Source: Bin80 sp026708685 (GTDB lineage: Bacteria; Bacteroidota; Rhodothermia; Rhodothermales; Bin80). From it: a stretch of 64,000 nucleotides of DNA. Numbering within the stretch: the stretch's first letter is position 1; each line of letters opens with the position of its first letter. The DNA lies in the NCBI GenBank assembly GCA_965200955.1, contig OZ241742.1:2914001-2978000 (forward strand), in the 5' to 3' direction. Below the pieces are notes generated by a model. That model was not told where the DNA came from. It was given only the letters and a program-made list of their open reading frames with translations, and did not search any database. Below, piece after piece: positions 1-9,098 of the stretch. Made by a program: the position numbers and the translations under genes.

Positions 1-121
1 TGTCTACACCCGGCATATCAAACTCCTCATTCAACTCCTCCTGCGAAGGTTGGTAGTCTGGGGGCTTAATGTCCAACTTTGCCCTTTTGATGCGTGACTT
101 GGTTTTTTTCTCTTTCTTCAT
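1..121 (-). CDS. Small hypothetical protein, cut by window edge
   Basis: The frame opens at an ATG complementary to 119-121 and runs off the left edge, giving 40 residues. The start is very basic (MKKEKKTKSRIKR), followed by a proline-rich and acidic stretch with DYQPSQEEL and DMPGV. It begins 29 bp after the stop of the out-of-frame specificity segment of the restriction-modification gene, on the same strand, so it is probably the next gene of the same transcript. I do not recognise a function. The charged, low-complexity N-terminus looks like a real small protein and not chance coding, but only a fragment is visible. Confidence 0.5.
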   Translation of the reverse strand, partial: MKKEKKTKSRIKRAKLDIKPPDYQPSQEELNEEFDMPGVD

Positions 122-149
122 TTTAGATTGTCCTCATTCATTATTATGA

Positions 150-461
150 TTAGTATATCATATTGATAGTTTCAGACATTCGTCGCCTGTTTACTGAAAG
201 TTTTTGTTTCAATCTGTGTTCTTGCTCAATAATTTCAGTAAACATTTTTAGTTCGGAATCATTAGGGATTACAATACGGATACGGCATAACTGTCCCCAG
301 TTGAGATTGGCTCTGACTGCTCCATGGCGTGTATCATACGCTCGAATAATTTTGAGATATTCTTCTGTTTTTAGCAGATAGCAAAGATATTCCGAAGGCA
401 ATTTATCTGGGTTTTTTGGTGAAAAAACAACGTAAGCGGATGAAATTATATGTTTAATATA
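150..461 (-). other. Out-of-frame C-terminal part of the restriction-modification gene
   Basis: This reading frame continues the specificity domain of the gene at 454-2469 after a frame change in the run of nine G (462-470). It encodes YIKHIISSAYVVFSPK, then a typical target-recognition-domain tail with PSEYLCYLL, a run matching the usual GAVRANLNWGQL motif of HsdS proteins, IRIVIPN, and a final coiled-coil conserved region (EIIEQEHRLKQKLSVNRR). The stop is at 150-152. It has no good start codon of its own. With 8 or 11 G the two parts would be one protein of about 770 residues. It is either the switched-off tail of a phase-variable gene or the result of a sequencing error. Confidence 0.75.
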
Positions 462-2469
462 CCCCCCCCCGATCCAGTTTTGGCACAACACCAATGGATC
501 CAACATTGACACGATGAGGATTGTAAACAATGTCTCCGCCTTGAACAGCAATGTACTTCTGTTTTATTTCATATCCCTTTTTCTCCTCGTTTTCAAAAAT
601 ACCATTAGTATTGCTGACGCCTAATATCAGATAATTTTGATCTGGATTATTTGAAGGCGTTAATTTTGAACCACTTTGTTTAATATGATCCCCAAGAAGT
701 TCTAAATTTCTAGGAACAGAAGTATGTGGAAACACCTCTTTGTAATCATAACACCAAAGAGAGTAATCATTAGATTCAACATCACTCTTTTCTGCAGTAA
801 CAACGTCAATGGACAAGTTCTTGGATGGATTTCTGACCCCTTCAAGTGCATCAGGAAGATCATTTTTCTCAATAGACTTTTTTCGTGCACCAAATGTATG
901 TCCTACATCCTGAACCACAAAAAAGAATGAACGCTCACGAGTACCGTTTTTACGGAAGCAAAGAATGCTGGTTTTAGTTGGAGTATATGGCTCAAACAAT
1001 CTTCTAGGAAGTGAAACGATACTTATATCCTTGGTTGTACGGCACAATAGTTCCCTAACCTTTCCAACAGATCCACCATCTGTTAGAAAATCCTCCTTGA
1101 TCAAAATAGCAGCTCTACCATCTGGCTTAAGTGCGTCAAGACAATGCTGTACGGAGATCGCATCGCCATCCTCTGTCGGTATATCATAAAGATTTCCATG
1201 TCGCGTTTTTTGAGAGTAAGGAGGATTTGTAAGAATCACATCATACTTGCCTAAGTTCCAGTCACGACTGGCAAAACTATCTCTTTTTATGATATTGCTA
1301 TTGCCATCGCCATATAAAATCATATTCATTTTAGCAACTCTGGCAGTGTTAGCTATCTCACAGCCGTAGACAGTTTCATTTTTAAGTATTTTAAGAATTG
1401 GTTCTGTTTTTTTTGTTCTGAGGGAGATATAACGAAAAGCTTCAATTAAAAATCCTCCAGTTCCGCAAAAAGGATCATAAATCTTTTCTCCTATTTGCGG
1501 ATCTACCATACTTACCATAGTGCGAACTATGTTTCTTGGAGTGAAATACTCACCTAAATCTTTGATTTTGATCCCCTGATACGCATTTTTGAGAAAATAC
1601 TCAAAAGCATCACCCTTAACATCAGAGTCTGTACCAGTAAAATTTAGTTTTGATAATTGCTCCACGATCTCATGAAAAATCTCAGCAGATTGAATTGGAA
1701 ATTCTGTGCCAAAGATTGAACCATAACGTTTATTCATTTCCTGCCAAATTACGCTCTTTGCGTAGTCTAAGCAGTCTATTGCATTCTTGCCAGTAAGATT
1801 TGTCCAGCGAAGGTGTGATGGAAGCGGAGTTTCTGAGCCAGCATGTTCCCTAAGCAAACAAAGTTCGTCCATCAACTTCAAAAACAGAATATCTGAAAAA
1901 GCACCAAACCGTTCTAATCCAGCCTGTAACCCAGCTTCTCGCAGAAGATCGGACTGTCGCTTGAAAATTTTAATCAACTCATTTCTTGAAATCTGAACAT
2001 CATTGGGAGCAGAAAGAATTTCTGGTCCTTCATTAATAAATCGGAGTGATGTGTAATGATCTACAAATTGACGAACATCTTCACCATCAATTTTCAATGC
2101 TCTGGACTGGAATATATGATGGGTGTCAACAAATGTGTCATTATATGCAAACACCAATGGAGCACCAAGGGGACGAGCATAACGTGTCTTAGCCTGCTCA
2201 ATAGCTGCACTTAAAGACTCACCTGGACGTTTAGCCTCAATCACAGCAATAGGGTTGGATGTTCCTTGTTCATATAAAACGAAGTCTGGATATCTCAACA
2301 CTCCACCGTTCGCGTCTCTCAATAACTTTTTTTGGACATCTGTTTTTGCACGTTGTTGTGTTACATTATTACTGGGGTGTCTTTCATCAACAATCCACCC
2401 CAGATTGTTTAGCTGGGTGCATATAGAGGTTGTAACAGATGCCTCTAACCGATGAGTATATTGACTCAT
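454..2469 (-). CDS. One-polypeptide restriction-modification enzyme (nuclease + N6-adenine methylase + specificity domain), out of frame at poly-G
   Basis: Residues 1-140 resemble the HsdR N-terminal nuclease domain, with a PD-(D/E)xK pattern (PD at 61-62, EAK at 78-80). An N6-adenine methyltransferase follows: an HsdM-type helical region, motif I DPFCGTGGF near 330 and catalytic motif IV NPPY near 415. The C-terminus enters an HsdS-like recognition domain (YLILGVSNTNG, GDIVYNPHRVNVGSIG) and stops after RGGVY, just past the G run. The rest of that domain is at 150-461 in another frame. No helicase domain is seen, so it looks like a type IIG-like fusion and not a classical three-gene type I system. 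The ATG overlaps the transposase stop as ATGA, so translation is probably coupled. The nuclease and methylase domains are intact as read. Confidence 0.85.
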   Translation of the reverse strand: MSQYTHRLEASVTTSICTQLNNLGWIVDERHPSNNVTQQRAKTDVQKKLLRDANGGVLRYPDFVLYEQGTSNPIAVIEAKRPGESLSAAIEQAKTRYARPLGAPLVFAYNDTFVDTHHIFQSRALKIDGEDVRQFVDHYTSLRFINEGPEILSAPNDVQISRNELIKIFKRQSDLLREAGLQAGLERFGAFSDILFLKLMDELCLLREHAGSETPLPSHLRWTNLTGKNAIDCLDYAKSVIWQEMNKRYGSIFGTEFPIQSAEIFHEIVEQLSKLNFTGTDSDVKGDAFEYFLKNAYQGIKIKDLGEYFTPRNIVRTMVSMVDPQIGEKIYDPFCGTGGFLIEAFRYISLRTKKTEPILKILKNETVYGCEIANTARVAKMNMILYGDGNSNIIKRDSFASRDWNLGKYDVILTNPPYSQKTRHGNLYDIPTEDGDAISVQHCLDALKPDGRAAILIKEDFLTDGGSVGKVRELLCRTTKDISIVSLPRRLFEPYTPTKTSILCFRKNGTRERSFFFVVQDVGHTFGARKKSIEKNDLPDALEGVRNPSKNLSIDVVTAEKSDVESNDYSLWCYDYKEVFPHTSVPRNLELLGDHIKQSGSKLTPSNNPDQNYLILGVSNTNGIFENEEKKGYEIKQKYIAVQGGDIVYNPHRVNVGSIGVVPKLDRGGVY
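462..470. repeat. Homopolymer of nine C (nine G on the coding strand), probable phase-variation tract
   Basis: Nine C on the + strand lie inside the specificity domain of the restriction-modification gene. As read, the frame meets a stop (GTA TAT TAA) directly after the run. Removing one G or adding two restores a continuous recognition domain. Mononucleotide runs of this length are classic slipped-strand sites in phase-variable type I and type III restriction-modification genes. A basecalling error is the main alternative. Confidence 0.65.
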
Positions 2470-3494
2470 GTTCTTGATGATGTATCAGTAGTTTCTCTTG
2501 CACCCGAATCCAATCCGTTATCTGCAATCAATTGCTTATATTTCAACCGCTTGCCTGCCATATCACTGACAACACTGTTCATCTGGTCAACTGTATCCAA
2601 TTCACGGATATTATGACGACCTGCAAACTCAATGACATATCGGTTTAGATGCTTCTTGCTAAATTTGTGATAGGTACCCTTGTGAGCACGCTTGATCATA
2701 GCCCAAAATGACTCTATACCATTGGTATGAGCCAATCCCTTCACATATTCTTGAACAGAATGGTTCACAGTATCATGCTTTCGTTTAAGCCCAATATACG
2801 AATTACTGTCATCAGTGTATACCTGAGCATCTTCCTGAGTTGAATTAATCACAAAGGATTGTAGAGTTATAGCCTTGGTATCTTGGACGGCTTTTGCTTT
2901 GACTTTGTTTGTTTCACGATCCTTAATCCCTACGACAGCAACTTTACCTACAGATCCTCTACCAGTATCTTTCAACTCTTCACGTTTTGAATGACTCATA
3001 TTCCTACGCTTCCCGCCAATATAGGTCTCATCTACTTCAACTGGACCTGCAAACGGTTCGTTAGGATTCAGTTCAAACGCAGCACGGAGTCTATGCAACA
3101 TGAACCAAGCTGCTTTCTGGCCAATTCCTAACTCCCTATGTAATCGCATAGAGGAAATACCTTTGATGTTGGTTAGAAACAGGTAAATACCAATTGCCCA
3201 GTTTCTATAACTGATCTTAGACGCTTCCATGACGGTTCCAGTTTTAACACTGAACATAGGTCTCTTATCACATTCACGACAGCGATAGTCCATTCTTGGA
3301 TGCTTTACGTTGCATTGCACGTTGGTGGTTCCACAATAGGGGCATCGTGGAGTTCCTTGCCAGCGTTGTTCAGCAAGCCATTCTTTGGCTGCAGTTTCAT
3401 CGTTGAACATATCTGCAATTTGCAGAAGTGTTAGTCCCTCTCGGTAATTCTTTCCAGGTCCTTTCATTGAACTATACGGTTGGTTAAAATACAT
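2466..3494 (-). CDS. IS1595-family (ISXO2-like) transposase
   Basis: A 342-residue transposase. The N-terminal region LTLLQIADMFNDETAAKEWL is followed by a zinc ribbon (C51, C54, C72, C75). The DDE-type core contains VDETYIGG (D155), YTDDSNSY (D228) and HTNGIESFWAMIK, matching the D-D-N-K arrangement of the IS1595 family. Length fits the family and no lesion is seen, so it may be active. The stop overlaps the start of the downstream restriction-modification gene by 4 bp. A 9-bp-stem inverted repeat lies just upstream of the ATG. The start used is ATG at 3494; MKGPG, nine codons in, is an alternative. Confidence 0.92.
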   Translation of the reverse strand: MYFNQPYSSMKGPGKNYREGLTLLQIADMFNDETAAKEWLAEQRWQGTPRCPYCGTTNVQCNVKHPRMDYRCRECDKRPMFSVKTGTVMEASKISYRNWAIGIYLFLTNIKGISSMRLHRELGIGQKAAWFMLHRLRAAFELNPNEPFAGPVEVDETYIGGKRRNMSHSKREELKDTGRGSVGKVAVVGIKDRETNKVKAKAVQDTKAITLQSFVINSTQEDAQVYTDDSNSYIGLKRKHDTVNHSVQEYVKGLAHTNGIESFWAMIKRAHKGTYHKFSKKHLNRYVIEFAGRHNIRELDTVDQMNSVVSDMAGKRLKYKQLIADNGLDSGARETTDTSSRT

Positions 3495-3501
3495 TTTACT
3501 A

Positions 3502-3540
3502 CAAAGTAACCATAAGGTTTCAATATCCGTTGTTACTTTG
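3502..3540. promoter_or_regulatory. Inverted repeat in the transposase leader
   Basis: CAAAGTAAC (3502-3510) and GTTACTTTG (3532-3540) form a perfect 9-bp stem with a 21-nt loop, ending 8 nt before the transposase ATG on the minus strand. It could be an operator, part of the transposon end, or an RNA hairpin that hides the translation start when transcription enters from outside, as known for several insertion sequences. Confidence 0.4.
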
Positions 3541-3614
3541 CGATATAATTCCCTAAATTATCATCACGGTCGTTCGTTCCTATGATTTTGTGTTTGCTGA
3601 TCACGGATTCCTAA

Positions 3615-4304
3615 CTATATATCGCCTTCGGCGGGACGTATTAACAACTCCTCCACTACAGTGCGAGAACTTAGTTTCCAACAATCAAGAACTGATTGAG
3701 CAATATCTTGGGGTGGCATAAATCGATCCTGTGGAAGGGTAGTTCCATCCCAACTTGGTGTCAATGTAGCACCAGGAAGAATCGTCGTAACCCTGACTCC
3801 AGTATTTAAGGTTTCAGATCGAAGTGCTCTTGCAAACCCGAGTAAGCCATGTTTTGCCGCACAATAAGCCGAAGCTCCTGCATAGCCTTTGATTGATGCA
3901 ACCGATCCCATAAAAAATACATGACCAGATTTAGCCCGTATCATAGAGGGAACTAATTCTTTCGTGATCAGAAAAGCCCCTGTTAGATTAGCGTCAATCT
4001 GATGTTTGAAGAGTTTCGGAGTTGTAGATAAAAAGGGTTTTGGAGCAAAGATGCCTGCATTATTGATCAAAATGTGAGGAGCAGACTGAAATCGTTCACG
4101 AATTTCTGTGCATATCTTTGCAACCTCATCTTCATCGGTCAGATCACAAATCATAGGGGTGGATTGGGTAGACTGGGCTACTGCATCTAATCGTTCTTTG
4201 GAACGACCAATGAGAATCATTTCATGCGAGCCATCATGAAAAAAAGATTCCGCGATGGATGTACCAATACCACTACTGGCTCCTGTAATAACAATTTTTG
4301 CCAT
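3615..4304 (-). CDS. Short-chain dehydrogenase/reductase (SDR)
   Basis: A classical NAD(P)-dependent SDR of 229 residues when started at the ATG at 4304 (MAKIVITGASSGIG). The cofactor-binding glycine motif GASSGIG is at 8-14, NNAG at 81-84, catalytic Ser near 134 and YxxxK as Y147/K151. The frame is open 32 codons further upstream, but the Rossmann strand begins right at the chosen start and the extra stretch looks untranslated. Such enzymes reduce or oxidise small alcohols, ketones or sugars; the substrate cannot be told from sequence. It stands alone, divergent from the helicase gene at 4539. Confidence 0.9.
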   Translation of the reverse strand: MAKIVITGASSGIGTSIAESFFHDGSHEMILIGRSKERLDAVAQSTQSTPMICDLTDEDEVAKICTEIRERFQSAPHILINNAGIFAPKPFLSTTPKLFKHQIDANLTGAFLITKELVPSMIRAKSGHVFFMGSVASIKGYAGASAYCAAKHGLLGFARALRSETLNTGVRVTTILPGATLTPSWDGTTLPQDRFMPPQDIAQSVLDCWKLSSRTVVEELLIRPAEGDI

Positions 4305-4538
4305 TGCTTTAAGATGATGAATTATTATTCTGGTGGATGTTCCATCATGGCTGGAGACTTTCCATGATTGCACTTGATCTTCAAAATTGAATCGCAACAT
4401 TGAAGAATGAAAAACTTTTAATTGATGGTTAAATCTGTAATACGAGACGCGGTGAATTTTGAGCCAACTATATTGGATATCCTTCCTCTACATGATAACC
4501 AACTCGTTTGATACTCAAACGATCTTATATCGTTCTTG

Positions 4539-7500
4539 ATGCATATAAACCAACCTAAGCCTGTTTGTTTTGCAATTGCTCACTTGTTTACCACAGGTCG
4601 TGACTCTACAAGGCACTCTATTATACACGTTGCCTGCATCCGGTATGAGGTAGGTTCAGCCCCCCAGATGAATGATTGGTTGGTGAACCCAGGTCTTGCA
4701 CCAGAGGATAGGATTAAAAATAGAGTCGTAAAACGCACTGGATTGAATGCAAGTCATCTAAGAGAGCAACCCCTGTGGAGAGACATCCGTAGTGAAGTTC
4801 TGTCTTTTTTAGCGGGGGTAGATTATCTCTTTGTACGCAACTCGGATGTTGCATCCCAATGGTTTCAAAACAGTGTTTACGAGGACATGGCATCTCCTAC
4901 ACTAATTGGCTTGACGGAGATGTACCAATTCTTCTTACCTGACCAACCAGCCCCTTACTCCGATTCTATGCTGATTGAATTAGGTGAATCCATCAAATTA
5001 TATACTGGAAGTCGCACATTATACAAGGTGATGAACGGAATGTATCGTGTTATGGATCGTATTCTCAGAATAATCCTATTACGTAAAGAAATTAACAACG
5101 AACTCCATTATCCAGTGTATAGCCTTTTGGACTGGGCATTGTCTGCTGAGGGGCATCAACCCACCTTTGATGCCATCTATAAAATTGCCTCTATTGCTCA
5201 TAAAATCCAGTGGAATCAAAGCCAAACAGAAATTCAGTGGGACAATAATAAAATTAGTGGAATGTTCACTGAGAGTCCCTCAAAGATGGAAAACAGTGTG
5301 CTCATCAAATATATCAAAGACTGGAAGCCTTTTAATTTGATTAGTGAAGATCGTAAGCCGTTACGTGAAAACTACATGGCTTCTGAAATTCCAGATCAGT
5401 ACGAACAGGACAGTAGTGCAAGAAACTTATTCCACATAGTAAGGTTCTTAACAGATAGTAGTGCCCCTGATTCCGGTTCTGCACAGGATCAAATTGAAGA
5501 TGTCTCAAAAAAAGTGGAATATCTGATCCATAAAATGCAAAATACTATTTTTCAAATCATGCGACGATTATATGGATTTGTCCATTATTTAAACGATTGG
5601 GAGAATCAGGGGGCATGTCATTACCCAAATAGATACGAAGAACTACATCAATATATTGACCGACTTTCTGAAAGTTTGGCAAACATTACTGATCAACTTA
5701 AACCACTCTTTGAGAACGAATTGTTCATGACCTGCTTGAAGTCATTTGACCCCCAACTCAAGCAGTTGATCTCAAAATGGATTCTTGAGGTATCAGAGCG
5801 TTCCCATAAATTGGACAAATCTTTGCATCAAATCCGTCACCAATTTCCAAAACCATCTACACCTCAATTAGGTACAGCTTTACGCAAAGCGATTAATGAG
5901 TTCAAAAAATACTTGCAAGATTTGAGTAAAGAATATTGGAGTACCACAAATCCGATCCTCAAAGAATATGGCGAACAAGATTTTAGAGAACTTTTCTCAG
6001 CAATGGGTGCAAGTTTTGTAAGACGGACTGAGCAACAAAAATATGCCAAGTTTATCAAGGAAGGTATCAACCTCGGGGGAATGTATGGAATTGAAGCAGG
6101 TACTGGTACCGGAAAAACACTCGGGTATCTCATTCCTGCCTGTGAGCATGTACGCGTGAATAAAGAAAGACAGGTGATCGTGGCTACGGCTACCATAAAC
6201 CTTATGGATCAAATCGTGAGAAAAGACTGGGAGGCACTCACTTCCTCAAATGACTCACCTTACCGTGGTTTAAAAATCTCAATTCTGAAAGGAAAACGAA
6301 ATTATTTATGTGCATCTGCTGTCAAAAACTACTTTCTAAATGTACACTTTGAAGAAGCTGAACATGACCGTTCTATAAGTATTTCAGATCAGCGAATCGC
6401 TTGGATTTATCTTTTTCAAGTTCTTACCCGTAAGAATGGTCAATGGGATCGTGCTGATTCATCAATCATACATTCTTCTACATTGGCAAAGCATGGCGAT
6501 ATCCTTGCCGAAGATGTATGCAAACCTAACCTATGTAGGATGGAATCATATTGCTGTTATCCTCAAGCGGTACGACGGGCTCAGTATGCTGATGTTGTTA
6601 TTACCAATCATCATAAACTGCCTTTTATAGAGGATGCCATTAAGGAACGAACCTCTTTATGTATCATTGATGAGGCAGATCAGTTCCCAGATAACTTAAG
6701 AAAGGCATTATCTGAAAGTCTGATCAGAGATGATGTTTTAGATTTGACTCGTAGGGTAGGAATTAGGACGGAGAAACGTCGATGTTTTGTGGATGTGATG
6801 CGTGATTCAATTGAGGCTAACTTATTGAAAGTAATTGATGCTAATACGTGCTTGGATTCTCTGGCCAAGATAGAGACATCATGCCATCATGTAAACACTC
6901 GTCTTTGGAATTCAACAATGCTCAAAGCATGCAAACCCAAACGTTGGCAAAATCTATATGACAATGAACAGCTGGAACTCACAACTACCCTTAATGAAAT
7001 CATTATACATTTTACCATCATTGAACATGCATTAAAAAAGATCGCCAACCAGCCCATGATTGATCAAAAAACAAATAAGGTCTCCTCGGACTTGATAGAA
7101 CGTATGGAACGATATACTCATGATTTTGCATACCTCGGCCAACTCTCTCAACTTTTGCTAAACGCGATTAGCGATCCAAAATATGTCATAACCTTTGGGC
7201 AAGATTCCTATAACTGGACCATCTCAATGATGCCATTTGATATTCTTGAACATGTGCTCACATTAAGAAAAGATTTCGAGACTGTCGCCTATACATCTGC
7301 TACACTTTATGTGGACAAGACAACAAATTTGTTTACGCTTGAATTATTTAATGATCCTAACTATGATGATTCATTCACAGCCTTGACAAAGATTTCCCCA
7401 CCGTTCAACTATGCGAAACAAGTGAATGGAGCCATTACACCGTTTCTTCAGGGTTATTGTTATCCTCCGACTAGTCACTGGAAATCTGAGATTTCTAAAG

Positions 7501-8165
7501 TGATCGCTCTCCAATCAGTAGCCTTGGATGGTAGGACATTAGTTTTATTTAACAGTTGGGCTGAAATGAATGATATTCATGAACGACTTCATCCTATTTT
7601 TCGAGATTTTGATATCCCCTTGTTAATACAAGACAAACATGGAAGTAGTGAAAAACTTATTCAAGAGTTTCAAGGATTTGAGGAAAGTGTACTTTTAGGT
7701 ACTGGGCGATTTTGGAGTGGTGTTGACTTCCCAGGCCCAACCCTGAGTCAACTCATCATTATAAGGCCCCCCAATTCTAATCCCAAAGAGCCTCTCTTAA
7801 TAGAACGAAAAGAACGATGGGGAAAACAATTATCGGATTTCTGGTATCGGTCTCATGCTCACCGTAAACTGCATCAAGGATTCGGCCGTCTGATCCGGAA
7901 GAACACAGATCAAGGATTGTTTCTCATTCTTGACAGCCGGGTCGCCGCACCAATGAATATGATGAGTAGCTATCAAGAATCTATCCCTGTAAGCCTCAAA
8001 ACCGATATAGATTCTCCTATTGATTTGGCAAATTGGTCCTTAAAAAGGCTTGGACTTACTCCTGAACTTAAAGAGCGAGGCATTGACTTAAAACAGGCTT
8101 ATGAGAAAATTGAGCGGATGATTGATCTTGGATCACCTTCTGAGCACTCCTATGAGCAAGAATAA
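4539..8165 (+). CDS. DinG/XPD-like superfamily 2 helicase with degenerate exonuclease-like N-terminus
   Basis: A 1208-residue protein. Walker A EAGTGTGKT lies near residue 525, the DEAH-type box IIDEAD near 709 and motif VI HQGFGRLIRKNTDQG near 1112. Four cysteines between motifs I and II (NYLC, DVC, NLC, YCC) fit the iron-sulphur cluster of DinG/XPD helicases, which unwind damaged or R-loop DNA 5'-3'. Residues 1-130 follow the layout of a DnaQ-type exonuclease (TTGRDS, VNPG, TGLNASHL, VRNSDVASQWF), but the DxE and the HN..FD residues are not kept, so this domain is probably inactive. A long linker (about 150-480) is unlike typical DinG. The start is the ATG at 4539, preceded by an in-frame TTG. 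Confidence 0.9.
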   Translation: MHINQPKPVCFAIAHLFTTGRDSTRHSIIHVACIRYEVGSAPQMNDWLVNPGLAPEDRIKNRVVKRTGLNASHLREQPLWRDIRSEVLSFLAGVDYLFVRNSDVASQWFQNSVYEDMASPTLIGLTEMYQFFLPDQPAPYSDSMLIELGESIKLYTGSRTLYKVMNGMYRVMDRILRIILLRKEINNELHYPVYSLLDWALSAEGHQPTFDAIYKIASIAHKIQWNQSQTEIQWDNNKISGMFTESPSKMENSVLIKYIKDWKPFNLISEDRKPLRENYMASEIPDQYEQDSSARNLFHIVRFLTDSSAPDSGSAQDQIEDVSKKVEYLIHKMQNTIFQIMRRLYGFVHYLNDWENQGACHYPNRYEELHQYIDRLSESLANITDQLKPLFENELFMTCLKSFDPQLKQLISKWILEVSERSHKLDKSLHQIRHQFPKPSTPQLGTALRKAINEFKKYLQDLSKEYWSTTNPILKEYGEQDFRELFSAMGASFVRRTEQQKYAKFIKEGINLGGMYGIEAGTGTGKTLGYLIPACEHVRVNKERQVIVATATINLMDQIVRKDWEALTSSNDSPYRGLKISILKGKRNYLCASAVKNYFLNVHFEEAEHDRSISISDQRIAWIYLFQVLTRKNGQWDRADSSIIHSSTLAKHGDILAEDVCKPNLCRMESYCCYPQAVRRAQYADVVITNHHKLPFIEDAIKERTSLCIIDEADQFPDNLRKALSESLIRDDVLDLTRRVGIRTEKRRCFVDVMRDSIEANLLKVIDANTCLDSLAKIETSCHHVNTRLWNSTMLKACKPKRWQNLYDNEQLELTTTLNEIIIHFTIIEHALKKIANQPMIDQKTNKVSSDLIERMERYTHDFAYLGQLSQLLLNAISDPKYVITFGQDSYNWTISMMPFDILEHVLTLRKDFETVAYTSATLYVDKTTNLFTLELFNDPNYDDSFTALTKISPPFNYAKQVNGAITPFLQGYCYPPTSHWKSEISKVIALQSVALDGRTLVLFNSWAEMNDIHERLHPIFRDFDIPLLIQDKHGSSEKLIQEFQGFEESVLLGTGRFWSGVDFPGPTLSQLIIIRPPNSNPKEPLLIERKERWGKQLSDFWYRSHAHRKLHQGFGRLIRKNTDQGLFLILDSRVAAPMNMMSSYQESIPVSLKTDIDSPIDLANWSLKRLGLTPELKERGIDLKQAYEKIERMIDLGSPSEHSYEQE

Positions 8166-8329
8166 TGACACCTCGTTTTATTCACCTTATTCTTTGTGAT
8201 ATTGCCATTTTAGTCCATGATTAAGAGATCTATCGCAGTTGGTTTTGTCATTGAGGAAATGACTGGTTCCCCCTTGAATGCATTCCATTTTCAGAGACTT
8301 CGAAAATCCGCCACTAACTTTCTAACATC

Positions 8330-8773
8330 ATGAGTGCACACCCTCCGTTGGTTTCCATTGAGTTTGAAACAATTCGTCAAGCCCTATATGACACACAACT
8401 TCCCGATACGGATCTCATAATTGCAGTTGGCTCAGGCGGAGTTGTGTTCGCCTCTATGATTGCATACAAATTGAATGCTCCAATGACCGTCATTTGGCTG
8501 AACTATCGGGGGATGGACAATCAACCCATACGCTCATCTCCCAAGCTCTCTGAACCGTTTTCCTTACCTAATGGAGTGAATCATATCCTTTTAGTTGATG
8601 ATGTGGTCGTTACTGGAAAAACTCTAAACGCTGCAAAGACCTTCCTTAAGGATACGAATATTACAACCGTAGCACTCAAGGGTCATGCTGATATTGTTCT
8701 TTTTCCTCAGATCAAATCATGCGTACAATGGCCCTGGAATCCCAAAAAACCAAACAGTACTCTTTGGCGATAG
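8330..8773 (+). CDS. Phosphoribosyltransferase-domain protein
   Basis: 147 residues with the type I phosphoribosyltransferase signature: GSGG loop at 34-37 and the PRPP-binding motif LLVDDVVVTGKTL at 87-99. The family transfers phosphoribose to purine or pyrimidine bases, or acts in competence and nucleotide-salvage side roles. The protein is short, close to xanthine-guanine-type enzymes, and the hood domain that sets base specificity is small (KGHADIVLFPQ, VQWPWNP), so the substrate is open. The gene follows the helicase by 164 bp in the same direction. Confidence 0.85.
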   Translation: MSAHPPLVSIEFETIRQALYDTQLPDTDLIIAVGSGGVVFASMIAYKLNAPMTVIWLNYRGMDNQPIRSSPKLSEPFSLPNGVNHILLVDDVVVTGKTLNAAKTFLKDTNITTVALKGHADIVLFPQIKSCVQWPWNPKKPNSTLWR

Positions 8774-9098
8774 GTCTACTTCCTATCCAGATTGCTGGCA
8801 CGGTATTGTTTTCATTGGATCAATGGAGTATTTCTGGTCATCATCATTAGAACATAGAATTCAGTTTTTGCGTTTACTGAACTCATCACGCTTATCTCCC
8901 TACAATAAGTAATCAGTTGAGCATGAATGATGCCGCTTGGATATAGTAGAATTCTGCCACATAATGTGAAGACAGCTTCGGTACGAATCTACTGATCGTG
9001 ACTCTGTTGCATTAAAGCTAAACCTCATCACTGAAAATATTCAGTGGTTATTGTTTTAAGATATATTTTCGAGAAATCACTTTAACTCATAAACATCA
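8774..9098. other. Intergenic region between phosphoribosyltransferase and aldo/keto reductase genes
   Basis: No coding sequence or RNA gene is convincing here. The only structure seen is the hairpin at 9029-9046. The last 40 bases are AT-rich and may hold the reductase promoter. Confidence 0.5.
9029..9057 (+). terminator. Weak terminator-like hairpin
   Basis: CACTGAA (9029-9035) and TTCAGTG (9040-9046) pair perfectly around a 4-nt loop, followed by a T-rich stretch (GTTATTGTTTT). It is AT-rich and lies about 255 bp after the phosphoribosyltransferase stop, so its role is uncertain. Confidence 0.3.

Larger units (their letters stand above)
1..3540 (-). mobile_element. Probable IS1595-type transposon with restriction-modification passenger genes, left end outside window
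   Basis: Transposase, restriction-modification gene and small basic gene lie in one direction, with a 4-bp overlap and then a 29-bp gap. Some IS1595-family elements are known to carry passenger genes, including methyltransferases, so the set is read as one transposon. The exact right end (about 3500-3600) and the terminal repeats could not be fixed, because the other end is not in the window. An alternative is a plain IS that landed upstream of a restriction gene, but the overlap argues for a long-standing arrangement. Confidence 0.45.

Noticed and set aside
8804..8822. Sigma-54-like -24/-12 promoter (TGGCACGG...TG)
   Set aside because: The GG and GC elements are one base off in spacing and the GC is missing.
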